Shown here: positions 25,738 through 35,211 of the stretch, piece after piece
How positions within the stretch are numbered: the stretch's first letter is position 1
How the letters are laid out: each line of letters opens with the position of its first letter
DNA from: Aequorivita soesokkakensis
GTDB lineage: Bacteria > Bacteroidota > Bacteroidia > Flavobacteriales > Flavobacteriaceae
Reading direction: 5' to 3'
Length of the DNA: 64,000 nt
NCBI RefSeq assembly: GCF_001641085.1
Contig: NZ_LXIE01000045.1
Coordinates: forward strand, 1 to 64,000
Position numbers and translations under genes: made by a program
The notes under the pieces: model-generated
Seen by the model: only the letters and a program-made list of their open reading frames with translations
What the model was told of the DNA's origin: nothing
The model's database searches: none

Positions 25738-28700
25738 CTAATGTTTTTTAATGCTTATACGTGTTTCAATTTCGTCAAATTCAATTTCTGTTCCGTTACT
25801 GATTTCTGGCTGAAATTGCAAAACCTCTGTCAATGTTTCTTCTTTAATATAACTTAGGTTTTGGTTTACCGCCTCAATCAGTTTGTCATTATTTTGAAGC
25901 AGTACCTCAATTCGGTCTGTTACTTCAAAACCACTATCTTTTCGCAAGTTTTGGATTCTGTTTACCAATTCTCGGGCAATTCCCTCGTTTTTCAAATCTG
26001 GTGTTATTGTAACATCCAGTGCTACAGTAACTCCATCTGAATTTGCAACCAACCAGCCCTCAATATCCTGCGAACTTATGATTACGTCATCGAGCGCCAA
26101 AGTAGTATTTTTTTCATTAATAGAAACAGTTATTTCACCATCTTTTTCAAGAGTTGCAATTTGTTTCTGATCAAAGCCCGAAATGGCTGTAGCCACTGCT
26201 TTCATGTCTTTTCCAAAACGTGGGCCGAGAGTTTTGAAATCGGGTTTTATTTGTTTAACCAACATTCCCGAACCTTCATCAATCAGTTCAATTTCCTTTA
26301 CGTTCACTTCGCTTTTGATCAAATCTGAAACTGCAAGGATTTCCGCTTTTTCAGCATCTTCCAAAACCGGGATCATTATTTTTTGAAGCGGCTGGCGCAC
26401 TTTTATCTTTTCTCTTTGTCTTAACGAAAGTACCAACGATGAAATTGTCTGCGCTTTCTGCATTTTATGCTCCAATTTTTTATCAATGAACGAAGTATCT
26501 GCTTTTGGAAAATCGGTCAAATGTACAGAGCTCTTTTTATCTTTTATTGTTCCTTGGGTTAAGTCTATGTAAAGTCTGTCCATAAAGAACGGAGCTACGG
26601 GAGCGCCCAGTTTTGCTACAGTTTCCAAACAAGTGTAAAGCGTTTGGTAAGCCGAAATTTTATCGTCGTTATAGCTTCCTTTCCAATATCTTCTTCGGCT
26701 TAAACGCACAAACCAATTGCTCAAATTTTCCTGAACAAATTCTGAAATAGCTCGCGTTGCCTTCGTTGGTTCGTAATCTGCGTAATAATCGTCCACTTTT
26801 TGGATGAGCGTGTGCAATTCTGAAAGTATCCAACGGTCAATTTCAGGGCGTTTTTCCAAGGGAAGATCTTTTTCAAGATACTCAAAATTATCGAGATTGG
26901 CGTAAAGGCTGAAAAAACTGTACGTATTGTAAAGCGTTCCAAAGAATTTATTACGAACTTCCGAAATTCCGTCTTGGTCAAATTTCAAGTTATCCCACGG
27001 ATTTGCGTTACTTATCATATACCAACGCGTAGCATCGGGACCGAAAACATCCAACGTTTCAAAAGGATCTACGGCATTGCCGAGACGTTTGCTCATTTTC
27101 TGTCCGTTTTTGTCCAAAACAAGTCCGTTTGAAACTACGTTTTTGTAAGCAACATCGTCAAAAATCATGGTTGCAATTGCGTGCAATGTGTAAAACCAAC
27201 CACGGGTTTGATCCACGCCTTCTGCGATAAAGTCTGCTTTGCGCCACGTATTTTCAACCTTTTCCTTATTTTCAAAAGGATAATGCCATTGTGCGTAAGG
27301 CATGCTTCCACTGTCAAACCAAACGTCTATCAAATCGGCTTCGCGCTTCATTCGTTTTCCGCTTGGGGAAAGGAGGATTATTTCGTCAACAATATTTTTG
27401 TGAAGATCAACTTTTGCATAGTTTTCTTCGGAAAGATCTCCTGTTTTAAAATCTTCAAAAATGTCTCTTTGCATCAATCCGGCTGATAAGGATTTATGCA
27501 TTTCGGCTTTCAGTTCTTCAATAGAACCGATGATGATTTCTTCCTTCCCATCTTCAGTCCTCCAAATTGGCAACGGAATTCCCCAATAACGAGAGCGCGA
27601 AAGGTTCCAATCGTTGGCATTTGCAAGCCAATTACCAAAACGACCTTCGCCGGTGGCTTTCGGTTTCCAGTTTATTTCTTTGTTCAACTCGAACATTCTA
27701 TCGCGGAAATCGGTCACTTTTATAAACCAAGAATCCAACGGATAGTATAATATCGGTTTGTCCGTACGCCAGCAATTTGGGTAGCTGTGAACGTATTTTT
27801 CAACTTTAAAAGCTTTGTTTTCTGTCTTAAGTTTTATGGCAATTTCTACGTCAACTGATTTTTCTGGAACATCAGCATCGTCGTAATATTCGTTCTTTAC
27901 ATATTTGCCAGCGAGTTCCTTCATTTCCGGGCGGAATTTTCCTTGTAAATCAACAAGAGGAACTAGATTGCCGTTTTCGTCTTTCACCAACATTGGCGGC
28001 ACTTCCGGCACTGCTTCTTTTGCAACTTTGGCATCATCTGCACCAAAAGTTGGCGCTGTGTGCACTATTCCGGTTCCATCTTCCGTGGTTACAAAATCGC
28101 CCGCGATAATTCTAAAAGCATTTTCGGGATTATCATGAGGATGCGCGTAATCCAACAATTGCTCGTAACGGATTCCCAATAAATCTGATCCTTTAAATTC
28201 CTTTGCAATAAAATATGGAATCATTTTATCACCCTGTTTGTAGGCTTCCAGAATATCTTCGTTCGGTTTTTCCTCGTAGTTTTTTGCGAATTGGCTCGCG
28301 ACCAAATTCTTCGCTAAAACCACATTTATGGGCTGAAAAGTGTATTGGTTGAAAGTTTTCACTAAAACATAATCAATCTTCGCACCCACGGTCAAAGCGG
28401 TATTGCTTGGAAGCGTCCAAGGTGTGGTTGTCCAAGCCAAAAACCAAATGTTGTTTGATTCTTCGCCAAGAAAATCCGGCAAGGTTTCAGCCATCGCCTT
28501 AAATTGGGCAACAACTGTTGTGTCTGTAATATCTTGATAGGTTCCCGGCTGGTTAAGTTCGTGCGAGCTCAAACCGGTACCCGCTTTCGGGGAATACGGC
28601 TGGATTGTATAGCCTTTATAAAGCAAGTTCTTGTTGTAAATTTCCTTCAGCAACCACCAAACGGTTTCCATATATTTTGGCTCGTAGGTAACGTATGGAT

Positions 28701-29142
28701 CGCTCATATCTACCCAATAGCCGTAGCTTTCGGTTACTTTGTTCCACACATCGGTGTAACGCATTACTGCTTTTTTGCAAGCTGCGTTGTAATCTTCAAC
28801 TGAAATCTTTTTGCCAATATCTTCTTTAGTAATCCCCAACTCTTTTTCTACGCCCAGTTCAATGGGAAGACCATGCGTGTCCCATCCTGCTTTCCGGTCA
28901 ACTTTAAATCCTTTTTGGGTTTTGTAACGACAAAAAATATCCTTTATAGCGCGCGCCATAACGTGATGGATTCCCGGAAGCCCGTTTGCAGATGGCGGTC
29001 CTTCAAAAAACACAAATGGCTTCGCTCCTTCGCGAATGGAAATACTCTGCTCAAAAATGTTTTCTTCTTTCCAGAAATCGAGTATATCTTCCGCCAGTTT
29101 AGGAAGGTCCAGCCCTTTGTATTCTTTAAATTTTGTGCTCAT
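25738..29142 (-). CDS. ileS: Isoleucyl-tRNA synthetase
   Basis: 1134 residues, the long type found in Bacteroidota and eukaryote-like IleRS. Charges tRNA-Ile and edits valine. The class I signature at the N-terminus is PSANGLPGIHHVMARA (HIGH equivalent), the editing domain has TTTPWTLPSNTAL and GTGIVHTAPTFG, and the KMSKS loop is KMSKRLGN. A tRNA anticodon-binding domain and a C-terminal extension follow. On the minus strand a TACTTTTG box at 29168-29175, 26 bases upstream of the start, resembles the flavobacterial -7 element but lacks a -33 TTG at good spacing. The DksA-like gene follows after three bases. Confidence 0.97.
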   Translation of the reverse strand: MSTKFKEYKGLDLPKLAEDILDFWKEENIFEQSISIREGAKPFVFFEGPPSANGLPGIHHVMARAIKDIFCRYKTQKGFKVDRKAGWDTHGLPIELGVEKELGITKEDIGKKISVEDYNAACKKAVMRYTDVWNKVTESYGYWVDMSDPYVTYEPKYMETVWWLLKEIYNKNLLYKGYTIQPYSPKAGTGLSSHELNQPGTYQDITDTTVVAQFKAMAETLPDFLGEESNNIWFLAWTTTPWTLPSNTALTVGAKIDYVLVKTFNQYTFQPINVVLAKNLVASQFAKNYEEKPNEDILEAYKQGDKMIPYFIAKEFKGSDLLGIRYEQLLDYAHPHDNPENAFRIIAGDFVTTEDGTGIVHTAPTFGADDAKVAKEAVPEVPPMLVKDENGNLVPLVDLQGKFRPEMKELAGKYVKNEYYDDADVPEKSVDVEIAIKLKTENKAFKVEKYVHSYPNCWRTDKPILYYPLDSWFIKVTDFRDRMFELNKEINWKPKATGEGRFGNWLANANDWNLSRSRYWGIPLPIWRTEDGKEEIIIGSIEELKAEMHKSLSAGLMQRDIFEDFKTGDLSEENYAKVDLHKNIVDEIILLSPSGKRMKREADLIDVWFDSGSMPYAQWHYPFENKEKVENTWRKADFIAEGVDQTRGWFYTLHAIATMIFDDVAYKNVVSNGLVLDKNGQKMSKRLGNAVDPFETLDVFGPDATRWYMISNANPWDNLKFDQDGISEVRNKFFGTLYNTYSFFSLYANLDNFEYLEKDLPLEKRPEIDRWILSELHTLIQKVDDYYADYEPTKATRAISEFVQENLSNWFVRLSRRRYWKGSYNDDKISAYQTLYTCLETVAKLGAPVAPFFMDRLYIDLTQGTIKDKKSSVHLTDFPKADTSFIDKKLEHKMQKAQTISSLVLSLRQREKIKVRQPLQKIMIPVLEDAEKAEILAVSDLIKSEVNVKEIELIDEGSGMLVKQIKPDFKTLGPRFGKDMKAVATAISGFDQKQIATLEKDGEITVSINEKNTTLALDDVIISSQDIEGWLVANSDGVTVALDVTITPDLKNEGIARELVNRIQNLRKDSGFEVTDRIEVLLQNNDKLIEAVNQNLSYIKEETLTEVLQFQPEISNGTEIEFDEIETRISIKKH

Positions 29143-29374
29143 AATGTGCGTCTTGCAATAAAGTTTGCAAAAGTAATCATTTTTGAAGAAATGGATACAG
29201 GTTTTTAGAATAGAAAAGAGCAGTACAAATCGCTAATCATTTCAGCTGTTTACAGTTAATTTTGAAATATTTTTTAAGGGTTTTTTTCAATAATGGTCTC
29301 ATAATTTTGAATACTGCATTTTTTCCCCCAAATTTGGTGTCCTTTAAAGATTCTATTTTAAATATTATTCCCTA

Positions 29375-31459
29375 ATGAAAAAGATATACCTCTTTCTCCT
29401 CCTCGCCACGGTTTCTCTTGCATCAGTTCAATCTCAAGTTCTTGACCCAGTAAAATGGTCCACAAGCATTAAAAAAATATCTGAAACCGAATACGATTTA
29501 ATTTCCAAAGCCACTATTGAAGACAAATGGCACCTTTATTCACAAGTAGTTCCAGACAATGGACCCCTACCAACAAATCTTACTTTCGAAGAAAACAGTG
29601 CTTATAAATTAGTGGGAAAGGCGAAAGAAAGCAAAGGTCACACCGTCCACGATCCTGTTTTTGACATGGTAATTACCTTTTTTGAGCACACCGCAACATT
29701 TACCCAACGTGTAAAATTAACAGGCGACAAAGGTACCACTGTAAAAGGAGAAGTTGAATTTATGGTGTGTGATGATACGCGCTGTTTACCGCCGAGTTAT
29801 GTAGATCTGGTCTTTAAAATTCCCGCTCCCGAAAAAAGTGAAGAACCTGCTGTAACTCCTGAAAACACAGACAATACTGAAACGACCGAAGCAATCACCG
29901 AAAACATTGAAAATACTGCTGCGGTTGATACTACAAAAAATGAAATTGTAAAAGACACCGTTCAAACTTCCTCAGAAAAAACACTTTCCGCTGCTGAACA
30001 GAACAAAAAACAAGACGAAAAAGGCCTTTGGACCATCTTTTTCTTTGCCTTTCTTTCAGGTTTTGCGGCATTGCTAACCCCTTGTGTGTTCCCGATGATT
30101 CCTATGACCGTAAGCTTTTTTACCAAGCAAAGCAAAACGCGTTCTGCCGGGATAAGAAACGCTATAATTTATGGTATTTCAATAATTGTTATTTATGTAT
30201 TATTAGGAATTCTGGTAAGTTTAATATTTGGGCCGCAAGCACTCAATGCCCTATCAACCAATGTTTGGTTTAATATTATCTTCTTTGTTTTATTAGTTGT
30301 ATTTGCAGTATCCTTTTTAGGCGCTTTCGAAATTATGCTTCCTAATTCATGGGCAAACAAGGTGGATTCGCAAGCTGATAGAGGCGGTTTAATTGGCATC
30401 TTTTTTATGGCGCTGGCTTTGGCCATTGTATCGTTTTCGTGCACTGGGCCTATTGTTGGAACGCTATTGGTTCAAGCTGCTGCTGGTGGAAGTCAAGTAG
30501 GCCCTATTATTGGAATGTTTGGATTTTCTTTAGCTATAGCTTTACCTTTCGCATTATTTGCAGCATTTCCGGGATGGATGAATTCGTTGCCAAAATCTGG
30601 AGGTTGGTTAAACACCGTAAAAGTAGTATTGGGCTTTTTGGAATTAGCCTTGGCATTTAAATTTCTTTCAAATGCAGATCTTGTGCTTCAGTTGCACTGG
30701 TTGGAACGCGAGGTTTTCCTAGCTATTTGGATTGCCATTTTTGGGGCTTTGGCGCTCTATCTCTTTGGAAAGATACAGTTGCCACATGATTCGCCATTGA
30801 CTCATATATCGGTTGGCCGACTTAGCCTTGGGCTACTGGTATTAGCATTTACCGTTTATATGATTCCCGGACTGTGGGGTGCGCCCTTAAATCTAATTAG
30901 TGCTTTTCCACCACCATTAGATTACGCAGAATCGCCTTATGGCGTTGGTAATTCCAAAGTTGGAGGAGGGATAGTTTCGAACGAACACCAAGAGGTACCT
31001 GAAGGCGCGCACCTATTGGCACCCCATCAAATTTTAGCATTTAATGATTATGACAAGGGTCTTGCATATGCAAAAACAGTAGGTAAACCTGTAATGATTG
31101 ATTTTACGGGTTGGGCCTGCGTTAATTGCCGAAAAATGGAGCAGAACGTTTGGGTAGATGACAAGGTATTAAATATGTTGAAAAACGAAGTAGTACTTAT
31201 ATCACTATATGTTGATGACAAACGCAAACTTGAAGATGACGAAATTGTTGAATCACAATTAAAACCCGGTAAAAAACTCAAGTATATCGGTCAAAAATGG
31301 AGTGAGTTACAAACCATAAAATACAAAACCAATTCGCAACCTTTTTATGTTTTGATGGATCATAATGAAGAAAACCTTATTGAGCCCGTAGGCTACACAC
31401 CTGATATTGAAGAATATTACGGCTGGCTTCAAAAAGGAGTTGGCGCTTTTAAGAAATAG
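29375..31459 (+). CDS. dsbD: Protein-disulfide reductase DsbD
   Basis: 694 residues. It carries electrons from cytoplasmic thioredoxin across the inner membrane to periplasmic or cytochrome-c maturation partners. Layout: signal peptide (1-20); N-terminal beta domain (about 21-150) with [13 protein letters not shown], in which two Cys form the redox pair; an acidic Thr/Glu-rich linker (about 155-215); eight-helix membrane domain with [19 protein letters not shown] and FSCTGPIVG carrying the paired Cys; and a C-terminal thioredoxin domain with [13 protein letters not shown] (CVNC). All six redox Cys are present. It is a monocistronic-looking gene between divergent ileS and the aminotransferase. 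Confidence 0.94.
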   Translation: MKKIYLFLLLATVSLASVQSQVLDPVKWSTSIKKISETEYDLISKATIEDKWHLYSQVVPDNGPLPTNLTFEENSAYKLVGKAKESKGHTVHDPVFDMVITFFEHTATFTQRVKLTGDKGTTVKGEVEFMVCDDTRCLPPSYVDLVFKIPAPEKSEEPAVTPENTDNTETTEAITENIENTAAVDTTKNEIVKDTVQTSSEKTLSAAEQNKKQDEKGLWTIFFFAFLSGFAALLTPCVFPMIPMTVSFFTKQSKTRSAGIRNAIIYGISIIVIYVLLGILVSLIFGPQALNALSTNVWFNIIFFVLLVVFAVSFLGAFEIMLPNSWANKVDSQADRGGLIGIFFMALALAIVSFSCTGPIVGTLLVQAAAGGSQVGPIIGMFGFSLAIALPFALFAAFPGWMNSLPKSGGWLNTVKVVLGFLELALAFKFLSNADLVLQLHWLEREVFLAIWIAIFGALALYLFGKIQLPHDSPLTHISVGRLSLGLLVLAFTVYMIPGLWGAPLNLISAFPPPLDYAESPYGVGNSKVGGGIVSNEHQEVPEGAHLLAPHQILAFNDYDKGLAYAKTVGKPVMIDFTGWACVNCRKMEQNVWVDDKVLNMLKNEVVLISLYVDDKRKLEDDEIVESQLKPGKKLKYIGQKWSELQTIKYKTNSQPFYVLMDHNEENLIEPVGYTPDIEEYYGWLQKGVGAFKK

Positions 31460-31524
31460 AACGACATAAACAGCTCATTTTTAGCAATATTGATTAAATT
31501 TAAGTAATTTTTAAAAATCGAAAG

Positions 31525-33015
31525 ATGATTTCTTCGGAAGAAAAAGTAAAAACCACCGCATTGGAAAAGTATTTTGAACCTTTCCGAAAGAATATCGTGG
31601 GAATTAATCAAGAGTTTGTTTCTCCCTTCGGAAGAAAAAAAATTATTTATACTGATTGGACAGCAAGTGGCCGTTTGTACGCTCCCATTGAAGAAAAAAT
31701 GCTGAAGGATTTTGGCCCTTTTGTGGCAAACACCCACACCGAAACTTCGGTAACTGGAACTGCGATGACGAAGGCATACCACGAAGCCCGAAAAATCATT
31801 AAAAAACACGTTAACGCTAATGACCACGACGTGCTGATTACCTGTGAAAGCGGAATGACTGGTGTGATAAACAAGTTTCAACGTATTTTGGGGCTGAAAA
31901 TTCCGGAAAACATAAAACCATACACAAATATTCCCGACGCGATTAGGCCTGTAGTTTTTGTAACACACATGGAACATCACAGCAACCAAACCTCTTGGCT
32001 GGAAACCATTGCAAAAGTTGTTGTAATTCCGCCGAATGACGATGTTTTGGTCTGTATGAAAACCTTTGCCGAAACTGTTGAAAAATATAAAGACCATCCC
32101 ATAAAAATCGCTGCTGTTACAGGCTGTTCAAACGTAACGGGAATTCAAACTCCATATCACGAAATAGCAAAATTGATGCACAAAAATGATGGTCTATGTT
32201 TTGTTGATTTTGCCTGTTCGGCGCCCTATATTTCAATAAACATGCATCCCAAAGAAGAAGGTGCGCATTTGGACGCAATATTCTTTTCACCCCATAAATT
32301 TTTGGGAGGCCCTGGTTCCAGTGGCGTGCTTATTTTCAATAATAATCTTTATAAAAATACAATCCCGGACAATCCAGGAGGCGGTACTGTTTCGTGGACA
32401 AACCCTTGGGGAAACCACAAATATATTGACGATATTGAAACCCGTGAAGACGGCGGAACGCCAGGTTTTCTTCAAACAATCCGTACGGCGCTATCCATTC
32501 GTTTAAAGGAAAAAATGGGGATTGAAAACATTTTGAAACGCGAACACGAGCTTTTGGATATTGTTTTTGAGAAGCTCAGTAAAATTCCAAACTTAAAAAT
32601 TCTTGCACCAAATACCGAAGATAGACTTGCAGTAATCAGTTTTTATATTGACAATCTGCATTTCAATCTCGGGGTAAAAATCCTTAATGACCGTTTCGGA
32701 ATACAAACCCGAGGCGGATGCTCTTGTGCAGGAACTTACGGCCATTACTTGCTTCACGTAGATCAGGAAACCTCAAACCGTGTAACTTGCGAAATTGACC
32801 ATGGCGATTTAACCCATAAACCGGGATGGATCAGAATGTCCATTCATCCCACAACCACTGATGCTGAAGTTGAGTTTGTGTGCGATTCCATAAAAAAACT
32901 GGCCGAAAATTTTCCGGAATGGAGCAAAGAGTATCAATATAATTCCAAAAGCAATGAATATATGCACCGGGAAGAAATAGCTGATGACAAAATGAATGAT
33001 TGGTTTACCTTTTAA
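31525..33015 (+). CDS. Class V aminotransferase (cysteine desulfurase-like)
   Basis: 496 residues of the PLP-dependent class V aminotransferase fold. The Schiff-base Lys lies in FFSPHKFLGGPGSSG, cofactor contacts are in CESGMTGVIN and VDFACSAPYISI, and a Cys-rich segment RGGCSCAGTYGHYLL may hold a catalytic Cys. The length exceeds SufS/IscS (about 400) because of insertions and a C-terminal extension. It may mobilise sulfur or act as a lyase on another amino acid; no suf or isc gene is adjacent, so the substrate stays open. It lies 65 bases after dsbD and 27 before the outer-membrane gene. Confidence 0.82.
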   Translation: MISSEEKVKTTALEKYFEPFRKNIVGINQEFVSPFGRKKIIYTDWTASGRLYAPIEEKMLKDFGPFVANTHTETSVTGTAMTKAYHEARKIIKKHVNANDHDVLITCESGMTGVINKFQRILGLKIPENIKPYTNIPDAIRPVVFVTHMEHHSNQTSWLETIAKVVVIPPNDDVLVCMKTFAETVEKYKDHPIKIAAVTGCSNVTGIQTPYHEIAKLMHKNDGLCFVDFACSAPYISINMHPKEEGAHLDAIFFSPHKFLGGPGSSGVLIFNNNLYKNTIPDNPGGGTVSWTNPWGNHKYIDDIETREDGGTPGFLQTIRTALSIRLKEKMGIENILKREHELLDIVFEKLSKIPNLKILAPNTEDRLAVISFYIDNLHFNLGVKILNDRFGIQTRGGCSCAGTYGHYLLHVDQETSNRVTCEIDHGDLTHKPGWIRMSIHPTTTDAEVEFVCDSIKKLAENFPEWSKEYQYNSKSNEYMHREEIADDKMNDWFTF

Positions 33016-33042
33016 GAATAACTTAAATCAGATTCAAACAAT

Positions 33043-33966
33043 TTGAAAAAACTTTTACTTCTAATTTTTCTTTTTCCCTTTTTCAGTTCCGCACAGGAAT
33101 ATGTTGATATTTTTCGAATTGGCTACGGCCAAACAATTAATAATAACTTTGAAGGAGTTGACAGCAGTACAAATGTGAAGTTTTTTGACGCTGGGCTTAC
33201 CTTTCCCGTAGTTCTCAATGAAAATCAAGCTATAATTACCGGGGCAGACATTAGCATAAACAACGTCCAGCTTTTTCCAGAAGCTGAATATACCAGCCTT
33301 TACAGTACAAATCTTAAACTGGGATTGGCTTCAACTTGGTCAGAAAAATGGAGCACTACCATTGTTCTACTTCCTAAAATTGCCTCGGATTATAAAAACC
33401 TTTCTGGTAATGATTTTTACTTTGGTGGTTTTGCACTTTTAAAATTAAAAAAGAACGAAAACCTTAAATACCGCTTTGGGATTTATGCTTCACAGGAAGC
33501 ATTTGGTCTTTTTACAACTCCTATTTTGGGTTGGTACTACTTAAGCCCGAACAAAAGGTTTGAAATGGATATGAGTTTACCTATTTCAGCAGATGTTAGC
33601 TACAAATTTGGCTGTACCACTGTAGGGATGGATTATTTCGGAATTGGAAGAAGTTATAACGTGCATTATGAAAATCGCCCAACGCTTTACGCCGACCTCA
33701 GCTCTTTGGAGTTTGCAGGATATTTGCAGTTCAATGCGTTAGAGGAAAGTGTTTTGCTGCGAGCGAAAGTTGGTTATTCCAGCAATAATTATGAAATGTA
33801 TGCCGAAGGTGACAAAATTGATCTTGGTGTTTCGGCCTTTAGTTTTGGCGATGCACGCACACAATTGAACCCTTCATTGAATGGCGGAATTTTTCTGAAA
33901 TTCGAAGCTATTTATAGATTTCATATTCGTGAAAATCCCAAAGAAGAAATTCCAAATTCCAAATAA
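33043..33966 (+). CDS. Outer-membrane beta-barrel protein (DUF6268-like)
   Basis: 307 residues starting from TTG at 33043, supported by the signal peptide that follows (MKKLLLLIFLFPFFSSAQ). The mature part is a series of amphipathic strands with aromatic girdles (FRIGYGQTINNNF, FYFGGFALLKLKKN, KLRFGIYAS-like segments) as expected of an outer-membrane barrel of the flavobacterial DUF6268 type. The function is unknown. A terminator follows at once. Confidence 0.7.
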   Translation: MKKLLLLIFLFPFFSSAQEYVDIFRIGYGQTINNNFEGVDSSTNVKFFDAGLTFPVVLNENQAIITGADISINNVQLFPEAEYTSLYSTNLKLGLASTWSEKWSTTIVLLPKIASDYKNLSGNDFYFGGFALLKLKKNENLKYRFGIYASQEAFGLFTTPILGWYYLSPNKRFEMDMSLPISADVSYKFGCTTVGMDYFGIGRSYNVHYENRPTLYADLSSLEFAGYLQFNALEESVLLRAKVGYSSNNYEMYAEGDKIDLGVSAFSFGDARTQLNPSLNGGIFLKFEAIYRFHIRENPKEEIPNSK

Positions 33967-33973
33967 TACAAAT

Positions 33974-34014
33974 TACAATTCACAAACTTTTGGAATTTGT
34001 GATTTGTATTTTTT
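33974..34014 (+). terminator. Terminator after the outer-membrane gene
   Basis: Arms TACAATTCACAAA (33974-33986) and TTTGTGATTTGTA (33996-34008), one mismatch, then T-rich sequence to 34014. Confidence 0.7.
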
Positions 34015-34048
34015 GGGATTTATTTTGAAAAAATTCTATCTTTAAAAG

Positions 34049-34402
34049 ATGGAAAGAACCTGTCCGGAGTGTGGGGATAAATTGATAGGGCGTGCTGACA
34101 AAAAATTCTGCAGCGATGCGTGCCGTAATGCACATAACAATTCGCTTAATAAGGACAATAAAAACTTGGTTCGAAACATCAACAATAGGCTTCGGAAAAA
34201 TTACAGAATTCTTGAAACCCTAAATTCTGAAGATAAAACTAAAACCACTAAAGACAAGCTACTGCGAATGGGTTTCAGTTTTGATTATTTTACAGGGATT
34301 TACACTACAAAATCTGGTTCTACCTATTATTATTTATACGATCAGGGTTATCTTCCCTTGGATAATGATTTTTACCTTTTGGTGAAAAAAGATCTTAAAT
34401 AA
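34049..34402 (+). CDS. Small zinc-ribbon protein (DUF2116-like)
   Basis: 117 residues. The N-terminal 30 hold a four-Cys zinc ribbon (CPECGDKLIGRADKKFCSDAC: CxxC and CxxxC pairs). A basic helical middle (RNINNRLRKNYRIL) and a C-terminal segment with Tyr-rich strands (YYYLYDQGYLPL) follow. The family is common and conserved in Flavobacteria with unknown function; the ribbon and basic stretch suggest nucleic-acid or ribosome binding. It sits alone between two terminators. Confidence 0.75.
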   Translation: MERTCPECGDKLIGRADKKFCSDACRNAHNNSLNKDNKNLVRNINNRLRKNYRILETLNSEDKTKTTKDKLLRMGFSFDYFTGIYTTKSGSTYYYLYDQGYLPLDNDFYLLVKKDLK

Positions 34403-34549
34403 TTACTTTAAATTCTTTCCGAAAATTGCTTTTTCAAAAGAATTTCCTTTCGCAATTTGGGAAATTCTTATGCATAATCTAACACTCCTTTAACCCGTAA
34501 AGCTCTCTTTATAAGGTATCTTTAAAATTCAAACAAAAAAACTTAAATT

Positions 34550-35083
34550 ATGAAGACGAAAAATTTTTTAATGATGGCGATGCTGTTTTTCAGCATTACA
34601 TTGTTTGCGCAAAATGCAGATGACAAAAAAGTGATCGCCGATGCCCAAAAAGCAAAAGCTGCTTTTTTAGAGGCTAATCCAAAACTACAAGGTTATTTTG
34701 ATGATGCAAAAGCCTATGTAATTTTTCCAAATGTTGGTAAAGGAGCTTTAATTATTGGTGCCGCATCTGGTAATGGTGCTGTTTACGAAAGAGGCGTTCT
34801 TGTGGGAATGGCAAATCTAAAACAAGTAGATGTAGGTGCCCAAATAGGCGGAAAAGCCTTTAGTGAAATAGTGTTTTTTAAAACCGATAAAGCGGTTCAG
34901 GAATTTATGGATGACAATTTAAAGTTTGGATCAAATCTTTCTGCAATTGCTGCAAATCAAGCCCCACCATCTTTTGACATTACCTATAATGATGGAATTG
35001 CGGTCTTTACATTGCCAAAAGAAGGGTTGATGGCTGAAGTATCAATTGGCGGACAACATTTTGATTTTGAGAATTTTGATTAA
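34550..35083 (+). CDS. SYLF-domain lipid-binding protein (Ysc84-like)
   Basis: 177 residues with a signal peptide ending LFAQ, then the SYLF (Ysc84) domain: VIADAQKAKAAFLEANPKL, DAKAYVIFPNVGKGALIIGAASGNGAVYERG, FKTDKAVQEFMDDNLKFG, and a closing GLMAEVSIGGQHFDF. Bacterial members are periplasmic proteins thought to bind phospholipid or phosphoinositide-like head groups and are often stress-induced. Upstream (34403-34549) holds no clear promoter beyond a TATCTTTA box lacking a -33 TTG. Confidence 0.85.
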   Translation: MKTKNFLMMAMLFFSITLFAQNADDKKVIADAQKAKAAFLEANPKLQGYFDDAKAYVIFPNVGKGALIIGAASGNGAVYERGVLVGMANLKQVDVGAQIGGKAFSEIVFFKTDKAVQEFMDDNLKFGSNLSAIAANQAPPSFDITYNDGIAVFTLPKEGLMAEVSIGGQHFDFENFD

Positions 35084-35154
35084 TATTTTTTTTTAATCAT
35101 CTTAAATTTTAAAATACTGAAAATATAAAGTGGTTTAGTCAGTTTTATAGAAAA

Positions 35155-35181
35155 ATCGCCCGAGGAAATTCCACGGGCGAT
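35155..35181 (-). terminator. Bidirectional terminator before the HYR protein gene
   Basis: Arms ATCGCCCG (35155-35162) and CGGGCGAT (35174-35181) with an 11-base loop. A T run follows on the minus strand and a T-rich stretch on the plus strand, so it can serve both the SYLF gene and the giant gene at 35212. Confidence 0.75.
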
Positions 35182-35211
35182 CTTCTTTTAACTATCAACA
35201 ATTATGAAAAA